Source of the DNA: Phragmites australis
Taxonomy: Eukaryota > Streptophyta > Magnoliopsida > Poales > Poaceae
Assembly (NCBI RefSeq): GCF_958298935.1
Contig: NC_084927.1
Location: 17,574,001-17,638,000, forward strand
DNA: 64,000 bases
Direction of reading: 5' to 3'
The notes under the pieces were generated by a model. It saw only the letters and a program-made list of their open reading frames with translations. It ran no database searches and was not told where the DNA came from. This document shows, piece by piece, positions 1 to 10,529 of this stretch (position 1 is the stretch's first letter; each line of letters opens with the position of its first letter). The translations under genes were made by a program, and so were the position numbers.

Positions 1-132
1 GATGTGATAGCTCCTTTGCTGAAATTGTCCGGTAGTACCATACCGACACCTGCCCTCCCATCCTATAGAGAAAAGGATCCATCAATGTTCAATTTGTGCC
101 ATTCGGCGGGTGGACGTGACCAACGTTTGACC
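1..132 (-). pseudogene. LINE ORF2 RNase H domain, partial
   Basis: The minus-strand reading shows a WHKLNIDGSF motif followed by AGVGMVL. This is the start of the plant LINE RNase H domain, with its first catalytic Asp inside NIDGSF. An in-frame TAG sits a few codons after the Asp, at about 63-65. The remaining catalytic residues lie outside the window. This is the C-terminal end of the same ORF2 as the RT upstream. Confidence 0.8.
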
Positions 133-432
133 ACTTTGGGTAGCTCTGTGTAGGTACGCTGCTGCTTCGGAAACTCCTCTAAAGAAATCCCAATAACTTG
201 CTTGCCTCTTGCCACGTCCCTGCTAGGATGTTGCTTGATCGATAATAAGGATTGAGCATAGCTCTCTAGGAAGCACCGGGATGTTTCCACCAATGGTACC
301 GGCTTCTAATGAACCACCTCATTTTGTACATGCCAAACACGCCATAACAACATAAGTAGCATCATGCAGCTTGTACATGGGATATTATCTAATAAAATTA
401 ACAACCATTTGCGTACCTGACACCTAAAGCTC

Positions 433-1243
433 CTAATCCGACGGCAAGCACCAAACCTGCCTCATAGCCCTCCACAAAGCTCTGGCATTTGGGCAGAGGT
501 ACAATGCGTGGTAAGTGTCTTCTTTTTCCATTCCACAAATACCACAAACGTCATCTAGTGCGAGGCGACGATGCCGTTTATTATCCTGAGTAGCCAAGCT
601 ATTCGTAGCAACTTTCCACGCAAAGATGTGAACCTTTTGTGGAACAGGGCATTTCCAAAGACGATTCCATAGAGGATTGCAACCATCCGGGAGCGAGCTA
701 GCAGCCTCGCTCCCAGCCTCCCGCCTCTGAAGATCCACGACCAGCTTGTCTACGCTCCTCACCGTAAACATACCGTTCTTCTCAGGATGCCATGCCAATA
801 GGTCCTCCTCATTCCTCCCTAAAGTTTTGATTTTAACAATAGCTGCCACATCAATCGGCAAAAAAAATCTAGTTCAGCTTACCAATGTCCCCAACACCAT
901 GCACACCCAAAAGAGCCGATACATGCTTAATCCTCCAGCTACCCTGTAGACTGATGACCCTGTGGGAGGTGTCTCTTGGGATCCAAGGGTCTCTCCAAAT
1001 TCTAATCATACTTCCATTCCCCACTCGCCAAATTGACCCTTTCTTTAGGAGTTCCAGTCCATACTCAATTGCACGCCATGTACGCGACGAATTACCTACA
1101 AAAATAGTATCCCCCAAGCAACCGTTAAGGTAGTAACATGCCTTTAACACTCTCACACACAAACTATCTGGCTTCTGGATAAGCCTCCACACTTGGCGCG
1201 CTAGTAGTGCTTGATTAAATAACTTCATATCTCTAAAGTCCAT
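433..1243 (-). pseudogene. LINE ORF2 C-terminal region with zf-RVT domain
   Basis: Two minus-strand reading frames (869-1243, then 433-861) carry the region between RT and RNase H of grass L1 ORF2. The upstream part has the conserved FRDMKLFNQALLARQVWRL stretch. The downstream part has the zf-RVT signature: a VHIFAWKVATNSL-like segment and the cysteine pair in CGICGMEKED, followed by a His and a CP motif. A frameshift separates the two frames. The domain is thought to bind zinc and help template RNA binding; here it is a relic. Confidence 0.85.
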
Positions 1244-1309
1244 CCCTCCTCTGTACTTCGAATCAGTTAGCTTGTTCCAGGCAATCCAATAAGTTTTCTG
1301 TTTCCCGTT

Positions 1310-2973
1310 CTACATGCCCCACCAAAAATTCCGAGTCAACTTAGTGAGGTCTTCTAATACTGATTCAGGAAGTTTGAACACCCCCATGACATATACCGGA
1401 ATAGCCTGTGCCACCGCCTTAATCATAATCTCCTTACCTTCACTGGATAAATAACAATCACCCCACTGAATGATTCGCTTGCTTAATTGTTCTTGAAGGC
1501 TTATAAACTTTCCTCTTCTCATGGTACCTTCAGGTATTAGCAGCCCCAAGTATTTAGCTTCAAAGGATTCCTGTTCGACACCAAGAATAGACTTAATTGA
1601 TTCCTGATTGGATTTTGGGCAAGCATCACTGAACATAATGTAGCACTTGGCCGGGTTTATTAACTGTCATGTGCCCCACACATACTGGTTCAGTATCCTT
1701 TTTACATTTGAATCTTGATAATCATTTGCTTTGAAGAACAACAGAGTATCAACTGCAAATAGGAGATGAGACACACCCAACGCATTACAGCAAACCCGAA
1801 CAGGGGATATACTCCCACCATCCACCTCAACCTTTATCAAATGTGACAAACCATCAGCCACAAAAAGAAATAAAAAAAGGAAGAGGGGATCACCTTGTCA
1901 AAGGCCACGAGTCGAAACAAATGTATCCAATAGAGGTCCATTAATTTTATGGAATATCTCACTGAGGTCACACAAGTCATAATCCACTCGACCCACCGGC
2001 GAGTGAAGCCTATGTTAAGCATCACCTATTCCAAGAAAGACCAATCGACCCAATTATACGCTTTTGATGAGTCAAACTTGTAAGCACAGAAGGAATTTTC
2101 CGGTTTCTTTGTGTTTTGTATATGATGAATACATTCAAAGGCAACCAAGGCATTATCAGTGATCATGCGTCCTTGCACAAATGCACTCTGATTTGGCAAA
2201 ATAATGTCATCCAATAAAGGCCGCAATCTGTTGACCAGACACTTAGAAACAATTTTGTAAAGAAAATTGCACAAACTAATAGGCCTAAAATCTTTGAGAA
2301 AAATCAGATTTTTGACCTTCGGAATTAAAACAATAGAGGTATTATTAACCCCCTCGGGCATTACCCCTATTTCAAAAAATCACCTCATGGCGCTGACAAT
2401 CTCTTGCTGCACTGTTCCCCAATTTCTTTGATAAAATCTCGCAAGGAAACTGTCTAGCCCTGGTGCCTTGATTGGTCCTATCTAAAAAACTGCATTAGCT
2501 ATCTCCTCCTCTATGAACTCCCTGCACAGTGAAACAGTCATATCCTCTGTTACCTGCGCATCAATCAACTGAGTAATCACATTAGGGTTAAGCGAGGGAT
2601 CTTTGGTATATAGTTCTTGAAAATAGGAAGTAGCTAATCTTTCCATTGCAGTGGAAACAATTTGGATATTTCCATCACTGTCTCGCAGCTTGGAAATTCT
2701 GTTCTTCCTCGCTCGCCAAACCGCCTTGTTGTGAAAAAACCTTGTATTTTTATCCCCTTCCTTTAGCCAATTTATTCTTGATCGTTGCAACCAGAGCATT
2801 TCCTCTATGTACAAAAGTTCATTCATTTGGTCTTGTACCCGTCTAATCTCTATCCTATCTCCCTGGCCGTTCTGGAGACCTATCAACTTCTCTCTAAGTT
2901 TCTTAATTTGTCTATAGACATTCCCAAACTTCCTCCTTCCCCATGCCTGCAGAGTAGTCATAATCTTCTCCAT
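1310..2973 (-). pseudogene. LINE ORF2 reverse transcriptase domain, inactivated
   Basis: Four minus-strand open segments (2482-2973, 2026-2361, 1667-2025, 1310-1636) together cover the RT domain. Visible motifs are FRPISLCN (RT block 1), NQSAFVQGRMITDNAL (block 2), and a motif A reading FDSSKAYNWVDW where related elements have a second Asp in place of Asn. The active-site box reads FAVD instead of FADD, so one catalytic Asp is lost. Frameshifts separate the segments and the sequence near 1860-2030 is poorly conserved. The enzyme cannot be functional. Confidence 0.9.
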
Positions 2974-3083
2974 AGCTTTATTTACCTATCCTAGATCCGA
3001 TTTAACACCATTTTCAAGCCATGCATTTGATATGATTTCAGGTAGCTCTGTTTCCCTCTCCCACCTGATTTCATAGTGCCGGT

Positions 3084-4334
3084 TGTCAGTGATATAGGAA
3101 CCAGGGGTTCCCGAGTCCCGAGGCCAAGACAACAACTTGCCACGTGGCGTTATCCCTCAGGGACCATCTCCTCGAGGGCCCGAGAAAAGCCAGACCCGGG
3201 AGGAGGTGCTCGGGGTCAAGAATAGTTGGTCCCCGAGTACCCAGAATTCTCCGAGAACCCGAGAAGAGCCAAGTCCGAGAGGGGGTGCTCGGGGCCATGA
3301 ACGGTTGGTCCCCGAGTACCCAGAGTTCCCCGAGGACCCGAGAAGAGACAGATCTGGGAGGGGTGCTCGGGGCCAAGAACAGTTGGTCCCCAAGTACCCA
3401 GAGTTCCCCGAGGACCTGAGAAGCCCCTTGCCAGTGGACCCCGCAAGGGCTCCACGGTAAGGTGTCAATCGGTGGGAAGACCGATGCTGCATTTAAAGGG
3501 GAGCGTGGCCGGTCACATCCAACCACTCCCCCCACGCCTGTCGTACTGAGTACGTCAGTCTCTGCCACCGCCTGGCAGGAAGGCGTGGGGACAATTAATG
3601 CGACGGGTCCCATCGCACGTCACCTAGCGGGGCCCATAAAGGAAGACGGCTTGAGGATATCGTCGATGGCTCGAGGCGTATCGCCTGTCTCCCTGCCGCG
3701 TCAGACCGTGTCAGATCTACTCTGACCGGACGGGCATGCAGGGATATTCAGTAGCTGGCAAGTGGGCCCCCCTGCACCTGCTAAAGTTGAGGCGTAATGA
3801 CTGACAGGACCGACCGAAGGGCGCATTTTCAACCACTGTAACATCAAACTGTAGACCCATAATGGTTATTTTCTATTTATGGCTTACGGGAACTTGTGCC
3901 CTCATTCTGGGCACGCCGAGCCTCCCCCCGGTAGGATATAAGGGGGGAGCACTTCGTAGAAAGACGGACTCAGATAGGTTGGACAAGCTGATCAAAGCTC
4001 ACCTCCACACAAGTTCAGAGAGACCGGCACTTGAAGATCGAAGCTCAAGACTTGTTAGACCAAAAATCCTTGTAACATAGGGATCCAGAGAAAGGCATTC
4101 CAAGAGCATTAATAGCACATTAGACACACATGAGTAGTGTATTATGCTCCGTACGGTCCAAACCTGTCTAAATCCCTTGTGCATTTACTCCTACTAGCCG
4201 ATGATCATACGTCCCGCCTAGATCTTATACATTCGCATTAATCCCACGTACGAGGTAGATCCAGAATCAGCCCCCCAGCCGAATCTCAAAGGGGGTCCCT
4301 CAGGATCCCCACTTGCGGTGTTCATCCACCGACA
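3084..4334 (+). mobile_element. Solo LTR inserted in the LINE
   Basis: The segment begins TGTCAGTG and ends ACCGACA, giving TG...CA ends. The flanks are CCGGT (3079-3083) and TCGGT (4335-4339), a 5-bp target duplication with one C/T difference. LINE coding sequence resumes on the other side: the endonuclease C-terminus reads into the linker before RT. No internal domain or second LTR is present, so this is a solo LTR. A related copy lies at 44798-45817, which shares the conserved 3' region (GAATCTCAAAGGGGGTCCCT). The superfamily cannot be assigned from the LTR alone. Confidence 0.82.
3181..3416 (+). repeat. Three tandem ~79-bp units inside the solo LTR
   Basis: Units begin with CGAGAA(A/G)AG at about 3181, 3260 and 3339, and a partial fourth begins at 3417, so the period is 78-79 bp. 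Each unit has a GTGCTCGGGG core, a GGTCCC(C)GAGTACCCAGA core and an (A/T)CTCCGAG or CCCCGAG ending. The related LTR at 44.8 kb has about two such units, so copy number varies within the family. Confidence 0.85.
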
Positions 4335-4335
4335 T

Positions 4336-5070
4336 CGGTACTTCCTTATATTTGGAACTTGGGCTTCCTACAGCAGCCGAACCATGATAGGGCAATGATC
4401 CGAGCAAGGTGACACTAGGTGTTTCACCTGTAACAGCACTAAACAAGTCCCTCCAAGAGTCATCTACAACTGATCTATCCAATCTCACTTTAACATTCCT
4501 TATGCCCGTTCTATTATTATCATAAGTGTAAGGTAGCCTCTCAAAACCTAAATCTCTTAATCCACATACCTGAAGTACATCTCTGAAGGCTTGCATTTGA
4601 CGATCCGATCTCAAAGTGTTTGAGATATGTTCAAACTGCCAAAGGACTTCATTAAAATCACCCAAAACCATCCAAGGTAGGTCAGACCTTTGTTTGTTTA
4701 ATATCACATAAAAGGTTCCACATATGTTGACGGTTCTCAATTCTTGGCTCGCCATACACACAAGTGATATGCCATGCTGGTTCATTTTGGGACACACGTA
4801 CATACGCATCAATGTATCTTTCATTCACACCTTTTATTTCCACACACAATGGCTCATGCCAAAATAAAGCTAGCCCACCACTCTGATCATCGCTATCACT
4901 ACCAACAAAACCTCTCAAACCTAGCCTATTATGTAGGCGATGCACTTTCTCACTCTTCTGTCTAATTTCACAAAGGAACACAAGCTGGGAATTATTGGCT
5001 TTAACCAAATCCACAAACGAACTATCGGGGTGTTCCTTATACCGTGACAGTTCCAGCTTAAACAATTCAT
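4336..5070 (-). pseudogene. LINE ORF2 endonuclease domain
   Basis: ORF2 starts at the ATG at 5068-5070, which is followed by the endonuclease opening motif SWNCHGIRN. The reading frame shifts soon after, near 5020. It continues with LVFLCEIRQK, holding the catalytic Glu, then GGLALFWHE, then WVMLGDFNEV-type and YTYDNNRTG motifs in a second frame. This is the apurinic/apyrimidinic-type endonuclease that nicks target DNA for L1 insertion. At least two frameshifts make it a pseudogene. Its ATG overlaps the ORF1 stop (ATGA), as discussed in the findings. Confidence 0.88.
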
Positions 5071-7145
5071 GGCTCCTGACGAAGCACCCTAAGTGGCTCC
5101 ATTAGTTTACCAGTAGCCCCGGGACTGGTTGCTTCCCTGCCATCCATAGCATTCTCCTCCATATCCTGATCATGTATAGCAACCCACACTAAAGGGTTCA
5201 ACTTCTTCTTTAAAACCCTGCCCCTACTTGCTTCACTCGGCAGCACAACCAGGGCCATGGTCAGGGAAGCCTCACATGTCACCTAGTGATCAACCCCGCT
5301 TTTAGATCACAGAGATCCATCATCCATCAACTTAGAGCTACCCTGAGACTCCAAACTTGACTCTAGCATCCACAATGCCAGGATCATCTCGCTGGATGTG
5401 AGGGAGTGTCCAGTACTTGGCGCCACTTGAATAGGTATTGCTCTTGCTTTAGTTGCCACACTCGAAGTTTTGGATAATTCAAAAGGAGCATATTGTATAG
5501 CCTTACCCTTCTGCATGCTGGATTTCACCTTCATACTCTCCCGTTCAGCAACATACAACTTGTTCGCTTGTTCTGATAGCTCTTTGTCAATCTGCACATT
5601 TCCTTCTTTGTCCTACGCTTCAAAATCATCCCTCACACCAACCTGTACGGGGCTATCCACCTTAGCAGCACGGCTAGGACCCTGCTGATGATTAGAAGAA
5701 GATCCTGCACTACCAGCCTGATTAAAGGCAAGTTGGTGCCGAACAGTTGGAGTAACCTCAACCTTGACATAGCTAGTTCTTCGTTCGAATTGCTTAAATG
5801 GAGAACAACGTAGTTCCGCCGAATAATGCATCGAGGCAGCTCCTTCCCCAGCCTTAGCACATTCCTTATCTGAATGTCCCATGAAACCACAGTGGAAACA
5901 AAAGTATGGCACATGTTCATACCATAGATCAAAATTGCGTACCACCTCCTTACCCTAAACCTTCACCTTGGTTGGCAATTTCACCTTCAGAGGACGATCA
6001 ATAGGGAGCTCAATTCTAACACGCAAGAAATCATGCTTGCTCTGCCATTTTCCTAAAAATCCACCGCTTGGACTGAACCAAGTCTCTTACCAAGCGTTTA
6101 TCTAGCACATTTAGTCATCATCCCAAGAGATAGATCATATATTCGCACCCACACCAGAATAGCATTAAGCGGAACCTCCTATGGACTTGTAAATCCATCA
6201 AAAGGGGCAACTATGAGGGCATCACCTCAGTGTATCCAAGGTCCTCCTCTTAAGACAAAGGTAAAGTGATGATGAACAGATTATCACGCAAGGCCTTAAA
6301 GTAATGATGATCAGATCCTAAAGTGATGATGAACAGATTATCACGCAAGGCCTTAAAATTGAAATCTATGCGTAGCTGCCATGCCCGCTTGAGATCGTCA
6401 AATAATGCCACTGGATTTGGTCGTTTCAACGAGTAATACCTTGCCAACACAGTCCATTGCCCAGCAGACAAAGCTTCCGTATCATCGATCTCAAATTCCA
6501 CAGTGTCGTCATCTTCCTCAAACCCCAACCTTCAAGGTAGGCATCCGACCCTTTGTTGATGCCGATCTCACTCAGTTGCTCGTTCACCAACTTCTGTCCC
6601 TCCAGGGTTTGTTCCTCTCTCACCTTTGCCATGGTTGAGATCGCCGTATGAGGTACCAACACTAGATCCTTCCCCGAATCCCCCAACTGCGAGCCCATCA
6701 ATACACCACCGCTAGACGACTTCGGGTGGGCAGTTCCCTCAACGGGCACCCCTTTATCACCCCAATCCCTAGCAGTAGCAATCAATAGGGCACCAGCAGG
6801 AGGATGACAAGCACCAAGGTCTCTGCCGACACCTGATAGGGTTTTGCAAGATGAGAGATCCAAAGCCCTAGGTATTCTTATATACTCCCAGATCAGATCC
6901 CCCTGTCCATAAGCAATACGACTTGAACTTCCTCCTTCCAATATACTCACCATCCTACCCCCAAAGGACATCTCCACCATATTGGAATCAAAGAATTTTG
7001 TTGGGTTGGAACCAGACTTCATGCATCTTCCGATGCCTGTCGAACAGAACACAAACGCATCCCCAAGGGATAGCTTCTTCGACTTGGAGACGAACACCCT
7101 CATCAGATCAGAGACGGGCTCCATCCTAACCTTCATACGACACAC
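5067..7145 (-). pseudogene. LINE ORF1 (DUF4283 and CCHC zinc knuckle), frameshifted
   Basis: ORF1 is the RNA-binding protein of the element. From the N-terminus: an open segment at 6426-7145; the DUF4283-like opening WTVLARYYSLKRP...FNFKALRDNLFIITL near 6250-6480; a gap of broken frame near 5950-6240; then the knuckle CFHCGFMGHSDKEC (C-x2-C-x4-H-x4-C) at about 5860-5910 preceded by NFDLWYEHVPYF. A variable tail runs to the TGA at 5067-5069. Several frameshifts and an in-frame 57-bp tandem duplication are present. The start codon is uncertain because the 7145 ATG has Met residues close downstream. Confidence 0.86.
6263..6357 (-). repeat. 57-bp tandem duplication within LINE ORF1
   Basis: A 38-bp sequence (AAAGTGATGATGAACAGATT and onward) occurs at 6263-6300 and again at 6320-6357, an offset of 57 bp. 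The offset is a multiple of three, so the ORF1 motif FKALRDNLFIITL appears twice in one frame. Confidence 0.9.
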
Positions 7146-7286
7146 GAATTTGGTGCCACCACCCAGTCACCCAGGCGTTACCAGCCCTAAATCACAGTCG
7201 GACCTTTTTTCTTCTGACCAGCCCCCATTTAGGTACCTTAATACCCCTTTTACTCCATTCCAATGATTTTCCAAAAGTTTGTTGTG

Positions 7287-7420
7287 CACTACAAGAAAAT
7301 GTTGTCACCCAATGGCGTGACAAGATAATGATATCACACCACTCAGAGTGGTCTTCATGAAAATATAGTCTCGAACGGGTTAATAATAAAATATTAAATT
7401 AAAAGGGTTAAAAATTAAAA
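7287..7420 (+). mobile_element. CACTA (EnSpm)-like terminus
   Basis: The sequence CACTACAAGAAAATG matches the usual start of a CACTA terminal inverted repeat. It is followed by short TGTCACC / GGCGTGACA elements that could be subterminal repeats. I found no matching CATTTTCTTGTAGTG end in the window, so the element is either truncated or a relic. The right boundary given is arbitrary. Confidence 0.45.
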
Positions 7421-8559
7421 TATTCAAGGAAAGAAATAGGATAATTTTTCAGGGGCAATGCATGGACCAACTACAGGTGGCAATGTTGACAAAGGAAGAC
7501 ATTGATTGTTTCCAATTTGCAATCAGAGGAGAAAGCATGTGAACCTAGGCGACAATAGCAACACCATCAAATCTCATGAAGCAGAGTAATCTCTAATACA
7601 TAATCCATGCCGATTCATCGGCCGGGCGTTGAGCCACGTCACCGGGAAAATGGTAGCTGTCCGATTGACCACAGAAGCATCCAATGCGGACTGAGCTTGC
7701 TTGGGCGATGTATACCCTTCAGGAGAGCTCGAGTGGAACAGCATGGGAAACTCACCGACGAGTGGATTCTAGAGGGCACCAGTAGAAAGGCAATAGAGTG
7801 CAAAGGATAAGGAAAGCAACAAAGCGAAAGTATGCTTGCAACACAAACCGCAGAAGAGCTGTCAGATCCTTGATTTTGCCCCCCTTTCTTCTCTCTCCTT
7901 CTCTCTCTTCCTCCTCTCCCTTCCCCTCCCCGTGACCCCGCCGCCCAGCCAGCGCTGCGCCGCACCGTCCTGTCACCGCGTCTCGCAGGCAGTCCTCACG
8001 CCCCGTGCAGCCGCCTCGTGCCCCGCGCCGTCTTCTCGCGCCCCGCGCCACCTCGCGCTTGTGCAGCCCCTCTCCGCCCCTATTAAAGGGATGAATAGTG
8101 TGCGGTCCCCCCCTCATCTGCACCGCCACCTCTCCCTCACCTCCACCGCCTCCCTCCGAGCACCGCCGCCGCCGATGAGCCCCCCATTCTTCTCTCTCTC
8201 ACTCTCTCTCCCCCTCTTTCCCCCCGTGGGCGTACCTGGGTCCCCTGCCATCATTGTCCACCGCTTCCTGTCGCCGACTGCCACTTTTCGTCACTGGCCG
8301 AAGCCCACGCCTCCCCGCTGCCGGCCAGATCCGCCGGTGCGCTGCAGCCGTGTCGCCCCTTCCCCTCTCTCCCTCTCTCCCTCTCGCCCCTCTCGTTTTC
8401 TCCGTCATCGAGAACGCCCAAGCCGTCTCTTCGTTTATCTCTCTCTCTCTCTCTCTCAGTTGACTAGCGGGCCCCACCGAGCCGAGGCGAGCCGCTGCAG
8501 CTGAGCCGAGCCGTCAAACTGAGCCAAGCCGAGAGCTGAGCCCCGAGCCGATCCAAAAT
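7421..8559. other. No recognisable gene; GC-rich, CT-rich stretch
   Basis: The left half is AT-rich and featureless. From about 7880 the sequence is C- and CT-rich with TCTC microsatellite tracts (for example 8436-8459). Long open frames here on both strands are proline, serine and arginine rich and look like a compositional effect. The stretch may belong to the LTR of the element that follows, since the other long LTR in this window has a similar GC-rich block. Confidence 0.5.
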
Positions 8560-10469
8560 AGAATATTCCAGGAATATTCCCCCCTTTTCTTTTTTATGAT
8601 TTTCTCTCCCGACAAAACTTCCGAAGCCCGTTTCTCCTCCGTCCTAACTCCGTTTTCAACGATTCTTCCACCGATATTCATCTAAATTCGAGATCTACCC
8701 AATGATGTCAATTTCATATTTTTTGTAAATTGTTTGGTATTTATTTTAATCGTTTGATTGATTGTGTGCGCTTTTGTCGTTGTTGCGATTGTTAGAGGAA
8801 GGCACATTTGAGGAAGACCCCGAGGATCCGGAGTTTGAAGAAGGAGTGGACGAGGACTTCAACGAAGGAAATTCCTACAACCGTTGATCATATTGATCCT
8901 ATATTTTCAAATACAACCCGTAGAGCCATTGTTTCAAACAATAGGGATATGCATGATTAAGTTAATAGCCGTGATTTTAAAGAAATGCTAGAATAGTTAT
9001 GACCTAGCTTGTTTATGCCATGCCTTGATGTTGTTACCTTTATTCCATTGAAACCCTAGAAGGTCCCCCATCAACTATAATGATTGCTTGGATGAATGCA
9101 TGTTTACTAGTATGCTTAGGATTGCTTTGCTCAAAAGAAAGAACTAGATTATTTACATATGTTAATCATGCCTTTTCAGAAATGTGAAGTGATGTGTGCT
9201 TAGTGTGTGTGCGTGTAAAACTTGTGTTCTTGGGAAAAACTCTAGAGTAGTGTTGACGAGGGTGAGTAAGGTACCCTGCAAAGGTGGGAACTACCTTAGG
9301 GCAAGGTTCACCTTTGTGGTGTTCTTGCTGGGAGACTCTTGCCTCAGTCGTATAAGGACCAGTTCGCTGTGACATCTTACCTAGTATCCACTCGGACAAC
9401 CACATGGCCTGAATGGGTATGACTTGACCTAACCCCTCCGACTTAGTTCGGTACCCACCCGGAGGCCGGTAGTGGCAATGGGGACCAGGAGAAGACTTGG
9501 GTGGTATGTAGCCCAAAGTCCGGCTGGTGATATTGTTAAGGCTATGTCAAAGCCTTGGGATTGCTAAGTGGTCCTTCCCGTGGATCTTCTAAGGTCCCTG
9601 ATATCTTAGTGCCTCATGGGTGGATATTGTGACTACGTTGTGAGGTTGTTGCGTCTCGTTATGACAGCTCCACCAGTTGCTAAGGTGGGAGCCTGTGCAT
9701 ATCTTGTGGGTAAAGTGTACAACCTCTGCAGAGTGTTAAACCTATCCTGATAGCCATGTCCTCGGTCAAGGACATGCTATAGTTTGGTCACAATGATTAG
9801 CTTTTCGGTGTGAGTACCTCCTTGGTGTGTGAGTGGGCAGTGTGCCCGTATTTTCAAAAAGAAGGGTTGGGCTTGTGCCCTAAGCATCCTGGACTGTGTG
9901 TCCACCGACAAAAGACTTATGAGAACTGGTGGGATGGAAGTATCTCCCCCAGGGCCGACAACCCCCATAAGCTCAACTTACGTGTTCCCTTCAAAAATGC
10001 TTTTTAAGGTAGTCTTTGCAAAATAAACCTTGCATCAAAAACTAGCTTTCTGCAAAACCTAAAAGACTCTACAGCCTTATCCTTGATCTACCCATATGCA
10101 TCTAATATTCCACCCTTGAGGTAGGACTTGCTGAGTATCTTATGTACTCACACTTGCTAATTGTGGACCCAGATGATACAGAGGCCGACTTTGTTGAAAG
10201 GGAAGATGAAGAATAGAGAAGTTGGTTTTGTCTACACTCAAGCTGCCTGTAGGCCATGGGTCACTTTTGTGTTGTTTCTGTTGTGCTGTGAGGGTTTGTT
10301 TAATTATACCTACGAGCCCTTATTGTAATGAACTCTGTGATGTACCCTATTATCATACTTAATCGATGTATGCATGTGATGTCTACTTCTGTTGTAAATT
10401 GTGCGTACCAGCTACTGATCTAGGGACTGGTATGAGTTGCATAAGGTGACCTGAAGGAGGGGTCCGACA

Positions 10470-10490
10470 GAGTGGTATCAGAACCATGTT
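10470..10490 (+). promoter_or_regulatory. Primer binding site, tRNA-Met type
   Basis: GAGTGGTATCAGAACCATG follows the LTR end immediately. TGGTATCAGA is the usual initiator-Met tRNA complement in plant LTR elements, so this marks the 5' LTR/internal boundary of the outer element. Confidence 0.75.
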
Positions 10491-10529
10491 TGACTGTAGG
10501 GTGAAACCTTAGGATTGGTCGAGTAAAGG

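Larger units (their letters stand above)
1..7266 (-). mobile_element. L1-type LINE, decayed, 3' end outside window
   Basis: A non-LTR retrotransposon lies on the minus strand. Reading from about 7145 downwards, the order is ORF1 (DUF4283-like domain and CCHC knuckle), apurinic endonuclease, reverse transcriptase, zf-RVT zinc-binding domain and plant-type RNase H, which is the grass L1 order. All parts are broken by stops and frameshifts. A solo LTR at 3084-4334 separates endonuclease from RT. The 5' end is probably between 7145 and 7286. The 3' end and poly-A tail lie left of the window, so the target-site duplication cannot be checked. Confidence 0.92.

Noticed and set aside
7836..8504. 222-codon plus-strand frame
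   Set aside because: Pro/Ser/Leu-rich with CT microsatellites and an antisense frame of similar length; no motif. Treated as non-coding.
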